Positions 9,521 through 18,750 of a stretch of 64,000 nt of DNA are shown here, one piece after another. Each line of letters begins with the position of its first letter. Positions within the stretch are counted from its first letter, which is position 1. A program made the position numbers and the translations under genes. The DNA comes from Streptomyces sp. TG1A-60 (lineage in GTDB: Bacteria > Actinomycetota > Actinomycetes > Streptomycetales > Streptomycetaceae): positions 7,316,001 to 7,380,000 of the forward strand of contig NZ_CP147520.1 of assembly GCF_037201975.1 (NCBI RefSeq), given 5' to 3'. The notes beneath the pieces are model-generated. The model was not told where the DNA came from, did not search any database, and worked only from the letters and a program-made list of their open reading frames with translations.

Positions 9521-9668
9521 CGGGAAACCGCTCGGGCGACCGTTTGCGCACTCATGCCGAACGGGTCGCCCATCGCACTGAACCACGGGACACCCCGACG
9601 TGGCGGCCGTGAGCCGCCGGCGCGGGCAGCACGACCCAATCGATCACAACGAACCCCAGGAGCTCACG

Positions 9669-10847
9669 ATGAGCGGCGCCAAGCCGATGAAGGACCCCCT
9701 CGACCTGCTCGACATCTCCTCCACCCTCACCGACGAGGAACGCGAGATCCAGGCCACCGTCGCCAAGTTCCTCGCCGACCGGGTGCGCCCGTACATCGGC
9801 GAGTGGTTCGAGAACGCCCACTTCGCCCGCGAACTCGCCCCCGAGCTAGGGAAGTTGGGTGTTCTGGGAATGCATCTCGAAGGCCACGGCTGTGCCGGGA
9901 CGAACGCGGTCAGCTACGGCCTCGCCTGTCTGGAGCTGGAGGCGGCGGACTCCGGCTTCCGCAGCTTCGTCTCCGTTCAGGGCTCGCTGTCGATGTTCTC
10001 CATCTGGAAGTGGGGTTCGGAGGAGCAGAAGCTTCAGTGGCTGCCCCGGCTCGCCGCCGGTGAGGCGATCGGCTGCTTCGGCCTGACCGAGCCCGACTTC
10101 GGCAGCAACCCCGCCGGGATGCGCACCAGAGCCGTGCGTGACGACGGCGACTGGATCCTGAACGGCTCCAAGATGTGGATCACCAACGGCGGCATCGCCG
10201 ATGTGGCCACCGTCTGGGCGCAGACCGAGGACGGAGTCCGGGGCTTCCTCGTACCGCGCGGAACACCGGGCTTCACCACCCAGGACATCAAGCAGAAGAT
10301 GTCCCTGCGCGCCTCCGTCACCTCGGAGCTGTACTTCGACAACGTACGGCTGCCCGACTCGGCGCGACTGCCGCTCGCGGAGGGCCTGCGCGGACCGCTG
10401 GCCTGCCTGAACGAGGCCCGCTTCGGCATCCTGTTCGGCGCGGTCGGCGCTGCCCGCGACTGCATCCAGGCGGCCATCCAATACGCCGACTCCCGCGTGC
10501 AGTTCGACAAGCCGATCAGCGCCTTCCAGCTCACGCAGAAGAAGCTCGCCGACATGAGCGTGTCCGTGGGCAACGCCGCGCTGCTCGCCGTGCACCTGGG
10601 CCGGCTCAAGGACCAGCACCGCATCCGGCCCGAGCAGATCAGCGTCGGCAAGCTCAACAACGTGCGAGAAGCGATCGCCATCGCGCGGGAGTGCCGCACC
10701 GTCCTGGGAGCCAACGGCATCTCCCTGGAGTACTCGCCGCTGCGCCACGCCAACAACCTGGAGTCCGTCCTGACCTACGAAGGCACCAGTGAGATGCACA
10801 CCCTGGTCGTGGGACAGGCGCTCACCGGCCAGGCGGCGTTCCGCTGA
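9669..10847 (+). CDS. Acyl-CoA dehydrogenase, glutaryl-CoA dehydrogenase-like
   Basis: A 392-aa FAD flavoenzyme of the acyl-CoA dehydrogenase family that forms the alpha,beta double bond of an acyl-CoA. The N-terminal helical domain is followed by the flavin-contact motifs CFGLTEPDFGSNPAGM and WILNGSKMWITNG. The C-terminal part has the catalytic Glu in LTYEGTSEMH. This context, together with RVQFDKPISAFQ, resembles the glutaryl-CoA dehydrogenase branch. Substrate cannot be fixed by reading. The start ATG 9669 follows AGGAGCTC. It is the only intact enzyme in a cluster of eroded acyl-CoA genes (crotonase-like, DUF35) and probably survives on its own. Confidence 0.9.
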   Translation: MSGAKPMKDPLDLLDISSTLTDEEREIQATVAKFLADRVRPYIGEWFENAHFARELAPELGKLGVLGMHLEGHGCAGTNAVSYGLACLELEAADSGFRSFVSVQGSLSMFSIWKWGSEEQKLQWLPRLAAGEAIGCFGLTEPDFGSNPAGMRTRAVRDDGDWILNGSKMWITNGGIADVATVWAQTEDGVRGFLVPRGTPGFTTQDIKQKMSLRASVTSELYFDNVRLPDSARLPLAEGLRGPLACLNEARFGILFGAVGAARDCIQAAIQYADSRVQFDKPISAFQLTQKKLADMSVSVGNAALLAVHLGRLKDQHRIRPEQISVGKLNNVREAIAIARECRTVLGANGISLEYSPLRHANNLESVLTYEGTSEMHTLVVGQALTGQAAFR

Positions 10848-10849
10848 CC

Positions 10850-10996
10850 GATGGTCAGGAAGGCTGCTGCGTGGGTGTTGGTCAGGGCGAGGAAGATGTT
10901 CGCCGTCGGGACCTTGCGTTCGGCCTCCAGACGGTCGTACAGGGGCTGTCGCGCCTCGTCGGCGTCCTCGCGGCGCAGGTAGGGGACTCGTGCCAT
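10850..10996 (-). pseudogene. Carboxymuconolactone decarboxylase-family N-terminal fragment
   Basis: Reads MARVPYLRREDADEA then PLYDRLEAERKVPTANIFLAL, the start of the AhpD/CMD-like family, and ends abruptly against the acyl-CoA dehydrogenase stop. The part carrying the redox or catalytic Cys/His is absent, so this is only about 45 of roughly 180 residues. Confidence 0.55.
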
Positions 10997-11240
10997 GGGT
11001 GCAGGTCGTGCGCCGCGGCGAACGGCCGCGACGCGGACACGATGACGTACGGACGGCTGGCGCGGAGCGTCGTACAGGACAGTCCGGCCTCGTCACCGAA
11101 CGCGTACAACAGAGCCACGTCGCACGATCCCTGGACCAACGCCTGTCGCATGTCGTCCTGCTGACCCTGGATCAGTTCCAGGCTGACCGCCGGGTGGAGC
11201 CGGGTGAACCCGTCCCACCAGGAGTGGAATCAGAAAGGGC
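10985..11240 (-). pseudogene. LysR-family regulator, substrate-binding-domain fragment
   Basis: One frame reads FTRLHPAVSLELIQGQQDDM, then LVQGSCDVALLYAFG and RPYVIVSASRPFAAAHDL. This is the strand-helix pattern of a LysR effector domain. The helix-turn-helix and the C-terminal third are missing. The break runs directly into the start of the CMD-family fragment, as after a deletion that joined the two. Confidence 0.55.
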
Positions 11241-11479
11241 GTAAGGGCCGCATATTGATCGGAAACCCATGGGGTTCTCGTCCGAATTCTCCGACCCGTA
11301 CACCGTGGCCTCCGCGCTGATCGGCGGCGAGGCTGGGCCTGCATCTCGACGACTTCTCACCCGAGGCGTTCGCGGACCCGTGGCGGCTCCGCGCTGGCGG
11401 AGAGCGCGGTTCCCCCGGAACCGTGTCTGTCGTAGCGTGTGCTGAGCCTGGTGACAGCGCGTACGGAGGGTGGTTGGAC

Positions 11480-11929
11480 GTGGATCCGGTATCGGTGGGG
11501 TTGCTGGCGGCGCTCGCGGGTGGCGTCGGCGGTGAGGTGGGCCGGCAGGCGTGGGCGGGGCTGAGCGCCCTGGTGCGGCGCCCGTTCCGGTCCGGGCGGG
11601 GCTCCGGCCAGGCCTCTGCGGTCAGTTCCGGCGAAGCCGAGCTGGTGGCCTTGGGCCAGGCGCCGGCCGATGTGACGCGTGCGCAGGCGCTCAGCACCGC
11701 TCTGGCGGTGCGGGCCTCGGTGGATGAGGAATTCGGGGACGGGCTTCGGCCATGGCATGAGCAGGCGAAGCTGGTACGCACCGGTGACGGCGAGGTGATC
11801 AACACGATCAGCGGTGGTACTCAGAATGGCCCCGTGGTACAGGGTCGGGACTTCTCGGGGATCTCCATCACCACCGCACCACCGCCCCCGGCCGTTCCTG
11901 GGGACAGCATGCCGCGCCGACAGGACTGA
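11480..11929 (+). CDS. Small helical protein with C-terminal amyloid-signalling-like motif
   Basis: 149 aa from GTG 11480, placed 9 nt after GGAGGG. It starts with a glycine-rich hydrophobic helix (DPVSVGLLAALAGGVGGEVG), then an amphipathic helical region (AGLSALVRRPF; GEAELVALGQAP). It ends with a motif at residues 108-130: NTISGGTQNGPVVQGRDFSG. No enzyme motif is seen. The motif has the G-x-x-x-G-P-V-x-Q-G-x-D/N-x-x-G pattern of RHIM/PP-like amyloid motifs reported beside bacterial NLRs. The next gene carries the same domain and motif at its N-terminus. I infer an effector of Bell/HeLo-like type that is triggered by the downstream ATPase. The family assignment is from memory and should be tested by profile search. 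Confidence 0.65.
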   Translation: MDPVSVGLLAALAGGVGGEVGRQAWAGLSALVRRPFRSGRGSGQASAVSSGEAELVALGQAPADVTRAQALSTALAVRASVDEEFGDGLRPWHEQAKLVRTGDGEVINTISGGTQNGPVVQGRDFSGISITTAPPPPAVPGDSMPRRQD

Positions 11930-11995
11930 GCGCCCACCGCCCGGGGGGTTTCAGGGTTGTCGGTCGTTTACAGTCGGCTTTCGGGGGGTGGCTGC

Positions 11996-14900
11996 GTGGA
12001 GCTTCTGTGGGAAGGGCTGCTGCTGGCGACGGTACGCGGCGATGAGGACGGGGCCTGTTCCCGTCGGGAAGCCTTGGCCGCCCTCGTACGTGGCCCCCTG
12101 CCTCACGGCATTGAATGTCCCACCGGTGAGGCCGAGCTCGCGGCCGTGACCGCCGCTCCTTCCGATCCCGCCCTCGCCGGAGCGCTCGCCCTCGCCCTCG
12201 GCAAGAGAGCTCAGGTCCAGCCCGGTTTCGCGGAGGCTCTTGACGCCCTCTGGGGCGTTGCGGACGGTGCCCACTACAATCTCATCGCCGGCGGGGTACA
12301 GAACGGCCCGGTCTTCCAGATCGGCAACAACTACGGGCCGGTCACCGTTCACACCTCGTCGCCGGATTCCCTGCCGGCTCATTTGCAGGACCCCGAGGCA
12401 TGGCCGGCGACCCGCGACTGGGACGGCCTGCTCGCCGGTGTACACCGCGCGCGCCCCGGGCAGGACGGCAGCGTCCTGCCCCCGTACGTCCCTCGGGACA
12501 TCGACGAGGAGCTGCGCGCCCTGCTGACCGCAGCCGCCGGCGACGGCGGACTGGTCCTGGTCACCGGTGACTCCACGTCGGGCAAGACGCGGGCCGCTTT
12601 CGAGGCGCTGCGTGCCTCGCTCCCCGACCACCGCGTTGTGCAGCCGGCCGACCACACCGAACTGCCCGGGGTGGCCCGCGCCGTGGCCCGCTCCTCGGAG
12701 CCCTGTGTCGTATGGCTGGACGACCTGGAGCGCTACCTCGGACCCGGACCGGACAGCCTGACCCCCGCATTGCTGAGCCACTTCGCCGCCGGCACCACCG
12801 CCCTCCTCGCCACAATGAGACTGCGGCAGTACGAGACCTACACGGCTGACCACGACAGGGCGCGAGGCACCGCCGGGGCCAACGGCGGAGCTCACAAAGG
12901 GGTGCTGGCCGCCGCCCGCCGCGTGAACCTGGACCGTATGTGGAGCGGCACCGAGCTGGCCCGAGCCCGCGCCTGCGCCGACGACCGCATCACACATGCC
13001 TTGGCCCACCACGGCCCCCATGGCATCGCCGAGTACCTTGCCGCTGGCCCCGCCCTGCTGGACGACTGGCACACCGCAGACCGCCCCGGCGGCCACCCGC
13101 GCGGCGCCGCGCTGGTGGCCACCGCGGTCGACCTGTCCCGCACCGGACTGCCCGGCCCCTACCCGCGCTCGCTGCTGCTCCGCCTGCACGAACAGCGCCT
13201 CGCCCAGGCCGGAGGCGCACTGCTGCGGCCGGAGACAGCGGACGAGGCGTTCGCCTGGGCAGGCGCGCTTCGCTTCGGCGTGACCAGCCTGCTCCTACCG
13301 GGCGACGAGCCGGACACCTGGATGCCGTTCGACTATCTCGTCGACCGCACCGAGGACCCCCTGCCGTCGGAGGTGTGGGACGAGGCGCTGATGAACGCCC
13401 CCGAACCGGCCGCCCGATTCGCCGTCGGCTTCTCCGCCCTCCAGGCCGACCTGCCGCACGTGGCGGAAGCCGCCTGGCGACCGCACGCCCACACCGTCCC
13501 GATAATCGCCTCCTGGCTCGGCCGGCTGCTGGATGCACAGGAGCGGCCCGGCGAGGCGGAAGAGGTTCTGCGTGCCGCGATCAGGGCCGGTTCCGTCATC
13601 GCCGCCACCGACCTGGGGCTGCTGCTCGCACGCACCCACCGCCCCAACGAGGCCGAAGCCTGGCTGCGGCTGGCCGCTCGCTACGACGACGCCCGCGCCA
13701 TGTACCTCCACGGCGAACTCCTGCGCCAAACCGGCCGGGAAGCGGAGGCCGAGCACTGGTTCCGACGTGCCGAGGCAGCCGGCAGCCAGGCCGCCACCAC
13801 CGCCTACGGGATTCTGCTCGCCGACCTGGGCCGCACGGAGGCGGCCGAAGAGCAGCTGAGCCGGGCAGCGGACGCGGACCTTCCAGGGGCCGCTGCCGTC
13901 CTCGGACTGCTGCTCGTACGGACCGGCAGACCGGAGGAGGCGGAGGAGCTGACGCGACGTCCCCTGCCCGAGCCCAGCTTCGCCCGCCTGCGCCTCTCCT
14001 TCGGCCTGAAATATGCGGGATTCCTCCTCAACAGACCCGACCGCGCGGAACTGGAGTACGCCCGTACCGCCCTGCTCTCCCGTATCGAGGCCGCCGGTGC
14101 ACCCGGCGGCGGGGTGTTCCTGCTGTCTCCGGATCTGGCGGAGGACGACGAGTACACCCACTGGTCGGCCAATCACGGCAACGTGTTCGCCGCCCTGGAC
14201 CTGGCCGGCCTCGGCCCAGGCGATCCTTCCGGCTTCGAGAACGAACTCCACCGTCGTATCATCGAGGCTGGCCGCAGCGGGGACAACGCACAGGCAGCGG
14301 CCCTCGCCCGCCCTGCGGCGGACGAGGGCGACAGTACCGCCAGAAGCATGCTCATCACCGCGCTCACGGCACTGGGCCGCGAGGATGAAGCCCTGCCCTA
14401 TGCGCGCGCCGCTGTGGCGGACGACGAGGATGACAAGGCCTGGCACCTGGCCGGCCTGCTTTACCTGACGGGCCGCCAAGATGAGGCAGAGCAATATCTT
14501 CCGCTTCTCGGTGAGAAGCAGGCAGAGGACACCTACCGCGAGGCCCGCTTCTTCCGTCTCATGGAATACACCGCCCGTATGGAGGAAGCGGAGGGGATCC
14601 GGCGTGAACGTCCCGAGCTGTGCGACCTGAGCTCAGCCGAGTGCCGCCGCAGGGTCGAAGGTTACCTGCGACTCGCCGCCCGCCTCGGACACTTTGAGGC
14701 CGCTGCCCAACTCGCCGATGTCCTCGACAAGTCCGGCCGGAGCACCGAGTCCACCCTCTACCATCGCCAGGCCGCCGACGGCGGAGACCTCCGGGCAGCC
14801 TTCATCACCGCCGAACGACTCCAGCGGGACGGCGACGTGCAAGCAGCGGAACGCTACTACCGCCGCGCCGCCGACCGGGACCACTCCAAGGCCGCCAGGC

Positions 14901-15301
14901 ACCTCGCCCGCCTGCTCGGTCAGTCCGGCCGCCGGGGCGAAGCCCGTGCCTACCGGCGCCGCGCAGCCCAGGCCGACCGCCGGGCCGATCGCCTCGAAGC
15001 AGGCATCCTCCAGCGTGCCACCTGGTGCCTGCTGACACTCGGCTCTCTGGGGCTGCTCTCCTGGGTGCCATTCCTCTACGTGGCTCTCCGACGCGGCCGT
15101 CGTCGTGACTGGTGGACCTGTGCCGCCTTCTTCGTGGTCCAGGCAGTGGTCGTCACAGCGGTGGTCCTCATCACACGTAGTCCCGGGGACCGCACTCTGG
15201 AGGCGCTGCAGCCGCTCTTCGGTAGCCTGATGCACATCACCCTCGCGTCAGGCCCGCTGATGCTGGCCTTCGCCACCTTCGACAGGCCGAGAGCTGACTG
15301 A
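11996..15301 (+). CDS. STAND/NLR-like P-loop ATPase with TPR/Sel1 repeats and membrane tail
   Basis: 1101 aa from GTG 11996 (GGGGGG ribosome site). Residues 1-94 are a helical domain that aligns with the whole upstream small protein. Residues 95-118 hold the motif NLIAGGVQNGPVFQIGNNYG. The P-loop domain follows, with Walker A G191-DSTSGKT-198 and Walker B CVVWLDDLE (237-245). Residues about 460-1000 are degenerate TPR/Sel1-type helical repeats (for example GLLLARTHRPNEAEAWLRLA). The tail has two or three hydrophobic helices (about 1008-1030, 1039-1061 and perhaps 1074-1095) separated by RRGRRRD. This is the sensor-switch-effector layout of NLR-like proteins, with the repeats as likely sensor. 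The ligand and biological role are unknown. It follows the small gene by 66 bp, probably in one operon. Confidence 0.75.
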   Translation: MELLWEGLLLATVRGDEDGACSRREALAALVRGPLPHGIECPTGEAELAAVTAAPSDPALAGALALALGKRAQVQPGFAEALDALWGVADGAHYNLIAGGVQNGPVFQIGNNYGPVTVHTSSPDSLPAHLQDPEAWPATRDWDGLLAGVHRARPGQDGSVLPPYVPRDIDEELRALLTAAAGDGGLVLVTGDSTSGKTRAAFEALRASLPDHRVVQPADHTELPGVARAVARSSEPCVVWLDDLERYLGPGPDSLTPALLSHFAAGTTALLATMRLRQYETYTADHDRARGTAGANGGAHKGVLAAARRVNLDRMWSGTELARARACADDRITHALAHHGPHGIAEYLAAGPALLDDWHTADRPGGHPRGAALVATAVDLSRTGLPGPYPRSLLLRLHEQRLAQAGGALLRPETADEAFAWAGALRFGVTSLLLPGDEPDTWMPFDYLVDRTEDPLPSEVWDEALMNAPEPAARFAVGFSALQADLPHVAEAAWRPHAHTVPIIASWLGRLLDAQERPGEAEEVLRAAIRAGSVIAATDLGLLLARTHRPNEAEAWLRLAARYDDARAMYLHGELLRQTGREAEAEHWFRRAEAAGSQAATTAYGILLADLGRTEAAEEQLSRAADADLPGAAAVLGLLLVRTGRPEEAEELTRRPLPEPSFARLRLSFGLKYAGFLLNRPDRAELEYARTALLSRIEAAGAPGGGVFLLSPDLAEDDEYTHWSANHGNVFAALDLAGLGPGDPSGFENELHRRIIEAGRSGDNAQAAALARPAADEGDSTARSMLITALTALGREDEALPYARAAVADDEDDKAWHLAGLLYLTGRQDEAEQYLPLLGEKQAEDTYREARFFRLMEYTARMEEAEGIRRERPELCDLSSAECRRRVEGYLRLAARLGHFEAAAQLADVLDKSGRSTESTLYHRQAADGGDLRAAFITAERLQRDGDVQAAERYYRRAADRDHSKAARHLARLLGQSGRRGEARAYRRRAAQADRRADRLEAGILQRATWCLLTLGSLGLLSWVPFLYVALRRGRRRDWWTCAAFFVVQAVVVTAVVLITRSPGDRTLEALQPLFGSLMHITLASGPLMLAFATFDRPRAD

Positions 15302-15415
15302 CCCCACCGTCAGGGTCGTACGGCTTCGCCGCTGCGAGGATGCGGCGGGCGCCGCGTACGACCGCCTCGTCGATCATCGAGTACCTTCCCCCGGGTCTCC
15401 CTGTCGCCCGCCCTG

Positions 15416-15750
15416 ATATCGGTCTGCGTGCAGGGCACCTCCACGACATGGCCGAGGCTGCGCCGACGGAGCCGTGTGGGGGTGAGCGTGCTCGCACAGG
15501 GACAGGACGCGGTCTGCCGGTCGCTGGCCGGCAAGCAGGGCGACCGGTTCGAGGGAGTCGACTGGGACGCCGCCGACGGCGGCGGCGGCGTGTACGTCCA
15601 CGGTGCCAGTCTCTGGCTGAGCTGCTCGCCGAACTCCCCGGCGGTGACCACGCGATCGTCCTGCTGGAGATCCAGGGCCTGAAGGCCGAACCCGACCGGG
15701 AACCCCTGGTGTCCCACAACAGCAGGTTCCGGCGCCTGGCCGTCTCGTAG
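15416..15750 (+). pseudogene. Flavin reductase (FMN-binding split-barrel) remnant
   Basis: One frame reads ISVCVQGTSTTWPRLR then VGVSVLAQGQ and GDRFEGVDWD, the FMN-binding barrel of DIM6/NTAB-type flavin reductases. After about 15625 the family-like continuation GDHAIVLLEIQGL and SRFRRLA is in another frame. The N-terminal third is missing, and an indel splits the rest. Confidence 0.6.
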
Positions 15751-16286
15751 ACCGGTGCCACTGCGCGGGCTCACGACGCCCGCCCGGACCCGCTGTCCCG
15801 AAGGCCACCGCCGGCCGCGGGCGACACCTGGCCTGTCGCCCGCGGCCGGCGGCGATCACAGCCTGGGAGCGTGTGGCGCGCGTCGGCGCTCTACGATGCC
15901 TCCATGTTCATACGGGGACGCGGAAGGCGGAGGGGGCGGCCCGCGTCACAGGCGGCCGTGGCCCTGAGTTCGGGCATCGAGCCGGCGGCGGCCACGGCCG
16001 CTTGTCGGAAGGGCGAGAAGGTCACCGGGAAGACCACGAGGGCCGCGGGCGCGTATCCGGACCGTGCCGAGCGGGCCTTTCCGGCGTTCGAGGGCGCGTC
16101 GACCGCGATCCCGCTCGGAGCCGGCCAACGACGTCGGATGCTCGATGCCGGGAACCGGGCATCGCCATCGACCCCGCACGTGCCGAACGCCGACGGCCGG
16201 CGAACCGGGACAGGGCCGTGGGCCACCGGCAGCCCCTTCCGCCAGTAAGCCTCTCTTTCCTTCGTGCCGCACCAGTGAAAGGACTG
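15751..16286. other. No recognisable gene; upstream region of the GH43 gene
   Basis: Open frames run through this stretch only because of GC bias, and none gives a motif I recognise. The last 25 bases hold the weak ribosome site (GAAAGGACTG) of the glycosidase gene. Confidence 0.3.
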
Positions 16287-17807
16287 ATGAGGGTGTCGAG
16301 CGTGTCCGGAACGGGCAACACCGTCAGCAACCCGGTGATCCCCGGCTTCTACCCCGACCCGTCCGTCTGCCGGGCGGGCGAGGACTACTACCTCGTGTGC
16401 TCCAGCTTCGAGTACTTCCCCGGCGTCCCCGTGTTCCACAGCCGGGACCTGGTGCACTGGACCCAGATCGGCAACGCGCTCGACCGCCCGAGCCAACTGC
16501 GCCTGCCGCTGGACACGCCGGCCTCAGGGGGGATATACGCACCCACACTGCGGTATCGCGACGGCCGTTTCTGGCTGATCGTCACGAACGTGAGCGGCGA
16601 CGGCAATCTGTTGTTCACGGCCACCGATCCGGCCGGCCCCTGGTCCGAGCCGATCCGGTTGCCCGGGGTGCACGGCATCGACCCGGACCTCGCCTGGGAC
16701 GACGACGGCACCTGCTGGTGCACCACGGCCGGAGTCGGCCAGGTCCGCATCGACCCCCACACCGGGGAGACCTTCGGGCCCTCGCGCCGCCTGTGGTCCG
16801 GCACGCCCGGCGCCAAGGCCCCCGAGGCGCCGCACCTGTACCGGATCGGCGACTACTGGTACCTGCTCATCGCCGAGGGCGGCACCGAGCGGTGCCACGG
16901 CGTCTCGATCGCCCGTGGCCACACGCCCACGGGTCCGTTCGAACCGTGCCCGGCCAACCCGATCCTGACCCACCGGGGCACCGACCACCCCATCCAGAAC
17001 ACCGGCCACGCCGATCTGGTGCAAGGGCCCGACGGTTCGTGGTGGATGGTGCTGCTCGGCGTACGGCCGGGGGGCGGCACACCCGGCTGGCACGTACTCG
17101 GCCGGGAGACCTTCCTCGTACCGGTCGACTGGGTCGACGGCTGGCCCGTCGTCGGCGAACTGTCGTCCGTCATGCCCGCACCCTCCTGGCCACTGCGGCC
17201 GGATGACGTGGTGCCGGAGGGCCGGGACGACTTCGACGCGAGCGAGCTGGCCCCGCACTGGATCTCGCTGCGTCACCGCTCCGCGGAGGAGTGCACCACG
17301 AGGGAACGGCCCGGCCGGCTCACCCTGCGCGCCCGTGGCGGATCGCTCGACGACACCGACGTGACCTTCGTGGGACGGCGGCAGCAACATCCGTCGTGTC
17401 GGGTGCGGACCTCGGTCGACGCGGCGGAAGGGCAGGGCGGCCTTGCGGTTCGCCTTGACGAGCGCCACCACTACGCCGTCGAGGTCGCGTCCGGGCAGGT
17501 GCGGGTCCGGGCCCGTATCGGCCCGTTGAACACCGCCGTGGCATCCCGGCCGACACCCCCCGGGCCGGTGGTCCTCCGCATCGAGGTGAGTGCCGTGGAC
17601 ACCGTGCACGACGCGCGCACCGGCCCCGACACCGTCTCGATCGGAATGGAGGAACCGGACGGCACATTCGTCGAACTCGCCTCACTGGACGGCCGGTACC
17701 TCTCCACGGAGGTCGCCGGCGGCTTCACCGGCCGGGTCATCGGCATGTACGCCTCGGCCGGCTCCGTCCACTTCGACTGGTTCGAGTACGAGCCGCTCGA
17801 CCGCTGA
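16287..17807 (+). CDS. Glycoside hydrolase family 43 (beta-xylosidase/arabinofuranosidase type)
   Basis: 506-aa glycosidase. Residues about 15-310 form the five-bladed beta-propeller of GH43. The predicted catalytic residues are visible: general base D24 in PGFYPDPS, pKa-modulating D132 in HGIDPDLAW, and general acid E180 in KAPEAPHLY. The C-terminal 190 residues form the beta-sandwich seen in XynB-like GH43 enzymes (fused concanavalin-like domain ending VHFDWFEYEPL). The likely substrates are xylo- or arabino-oligosaccharides. No signal peptide follows ATG 16287, so it probably acts in the cytoplasm on imported oligomers. No transporter or regulator is adjacent, and both flanks are remnants. 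Confidence 0.88.
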   Translation: MRVSSVSGTGNTVSNPVIPGFYPDPSVCRAGEDYYLVCSSFEYFPGVPVFHSRDLVHWTQIGNALDRPSQLRLPLDTPASGGIYAPTLRYRDGRFWLIVTNVSGDGNLLFTATDPAGPWSEPIRLPGVHGIDPDLAWDDDGTCWCTTAGVGQVRIDPHTGETFGPSRRLWSGTPGAKAPEAPHLYRIGDYWYLLIAEGGTERCHGVSIARGHTPTGPFEPCPANPILTHRGTDHPIQNTGHADLVQGPDGSWWMVLLGVRPGGGTPGWHVLGRETFLVPVDWVDGWPVVGELSSVMPAPSWPLRPDDVVPEGRDDFDASELAPHWISLRHRSAEECTTRERPGRLTLRARGGSLDDTDVTFVGRRQQHPSCRVRTSVDAAEGQGGLAVRLDERHHYAVEVASGQVRVRARIGPLNTAVASRPTPPGPVVLRIEVSAVDTVHDARTGPDTVSIGMEEPDGTFVELASLDGRYLSTEVAGGFTGRVIGMYASAGSVHFDWFEYEPLDR

Positions 17808-18183
17808 GACAGCCATCGGCGCCCCGGCCGTGAGGCGAGGAGTCCGGCCGGGGCGGAACGTCCGTCATCACGGCGACCTCGGGACGACGCCATCCCCGAC
17901 TGGCTGCAGGTAGTGGCCTACATCACAGTAGCCTGTCGAGGTTCGGTGGGGTCTCTGCCGACGATCGACCGCCGTTGGCCCGTCATGCCGGCGGACGGGT
18001 TTCACGCCGACTGCTGCTGCTTCTTCTTCTTCTTCTTCGCAGCCGCTCCGTGGTTGGCGGCTCAGGACTGAGCGCAGCCGCCCAGAGGCAGCTCGGTGCC
18101 CGTCGTACGGCAGGCTTCTGCGGACACGGGCGACCCCTCGGCCGGGGAAGACCGAAGGGGACGGCGGGAGTCCCAGTCCCAGG
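17808..18183. other. Non-coding stretch with low-complexity tract
   Basis: No supported gene. At 18012-18042 there is a run of CTG then CTT/TTC triplets. On the minus strand this would encode Lys6-Gln3 just before a stop, but only after another in-frame stop, so it looks like debris of an eroded C-terminus. Confidence 0.35.
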
Positions 18184-18750
18184 GAAGACGCCGCCCCGGT
18201 CGGGGCTCATCACCATGGCGGAACGCAGGGCCACCTTGCGGGTGCGCGGGGTGTCGGCCTCCTCGAGTTCCCGCTCCCAGGCACTGGCGATGTCGACGCT
18301 GTAGGACCAGTAACCCGGTACGTCGGGCTCGGTGCCGCCCGGCACGCCGGCGGCCTCGTCGTTGGGCGCGTCGAAGCGGTGGGCGTAGAGGGTGGCGGTA
18401 CTCATCTGCAGTCAGACCCGGGAGGGCTGGAGGCGGCGGCGATCGCCTCGCCGACGACCCGGGCGGAGTGCACGCGCGAGTCCATCATCGCCCGCAGATT
18501 GTCGGGGGTGTAGCGGCAGCTCACGCTGCGGCCGGCCGGGTTGACCAGGACATCGCAGCCGTCGACCACCTCGGCCCACCGCCCCAGGGTCGCACCGTCC
18601 CAGGCGACCTCACCGCGCTGCGCCGGCCGTCGGCTCAGGACCACGACCTCGTGCCCGGCCGCCGTCACTGCGCGGTTCAGGATCGCGCCCACCTGCCCGG
18701 TTCCTCCGGGGATCACGATCTTCTCCGGCTTCCCTTCGCGTGTACCGAGA
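18184..18750 (-). pseudogene. TIGR01777-type NAD-dependent epimerase, broken
   Basis: The N-terminal Rossmann piece KIVIPGGTGQVGAILNRAV and EVVVLSRRP runs to about 18425. The family continues in another frame as TATLYAHRFDAPNDEA and KVALRSAMVMSPDRGGVF, then ends. Restoring the frame at the junction still leaves a TGA where a Trp codon is expected, and about 100 C-terminal residues are missing. With three separate lesions this is a true pseudogene rather than a base-calling error. The family is a SulA/YfcH-like SDR of unknown substrate. Confidence 0.7.

Noticed and set aside
15873..16286. N-terminal extension of the GH43 protein
   Set aside because: No signal peptide or domain in the extra residues, which are Arg/Gly/Pro-rich; the GH43 core starts a few residues after ATG 16287.
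18012..18042. Poly-Lys/Gln tail as a real protein C-terminus
   Set aside because: An in-frame stop lies just upstream and the flanking gene is already broken; treated as low-complexity debris.
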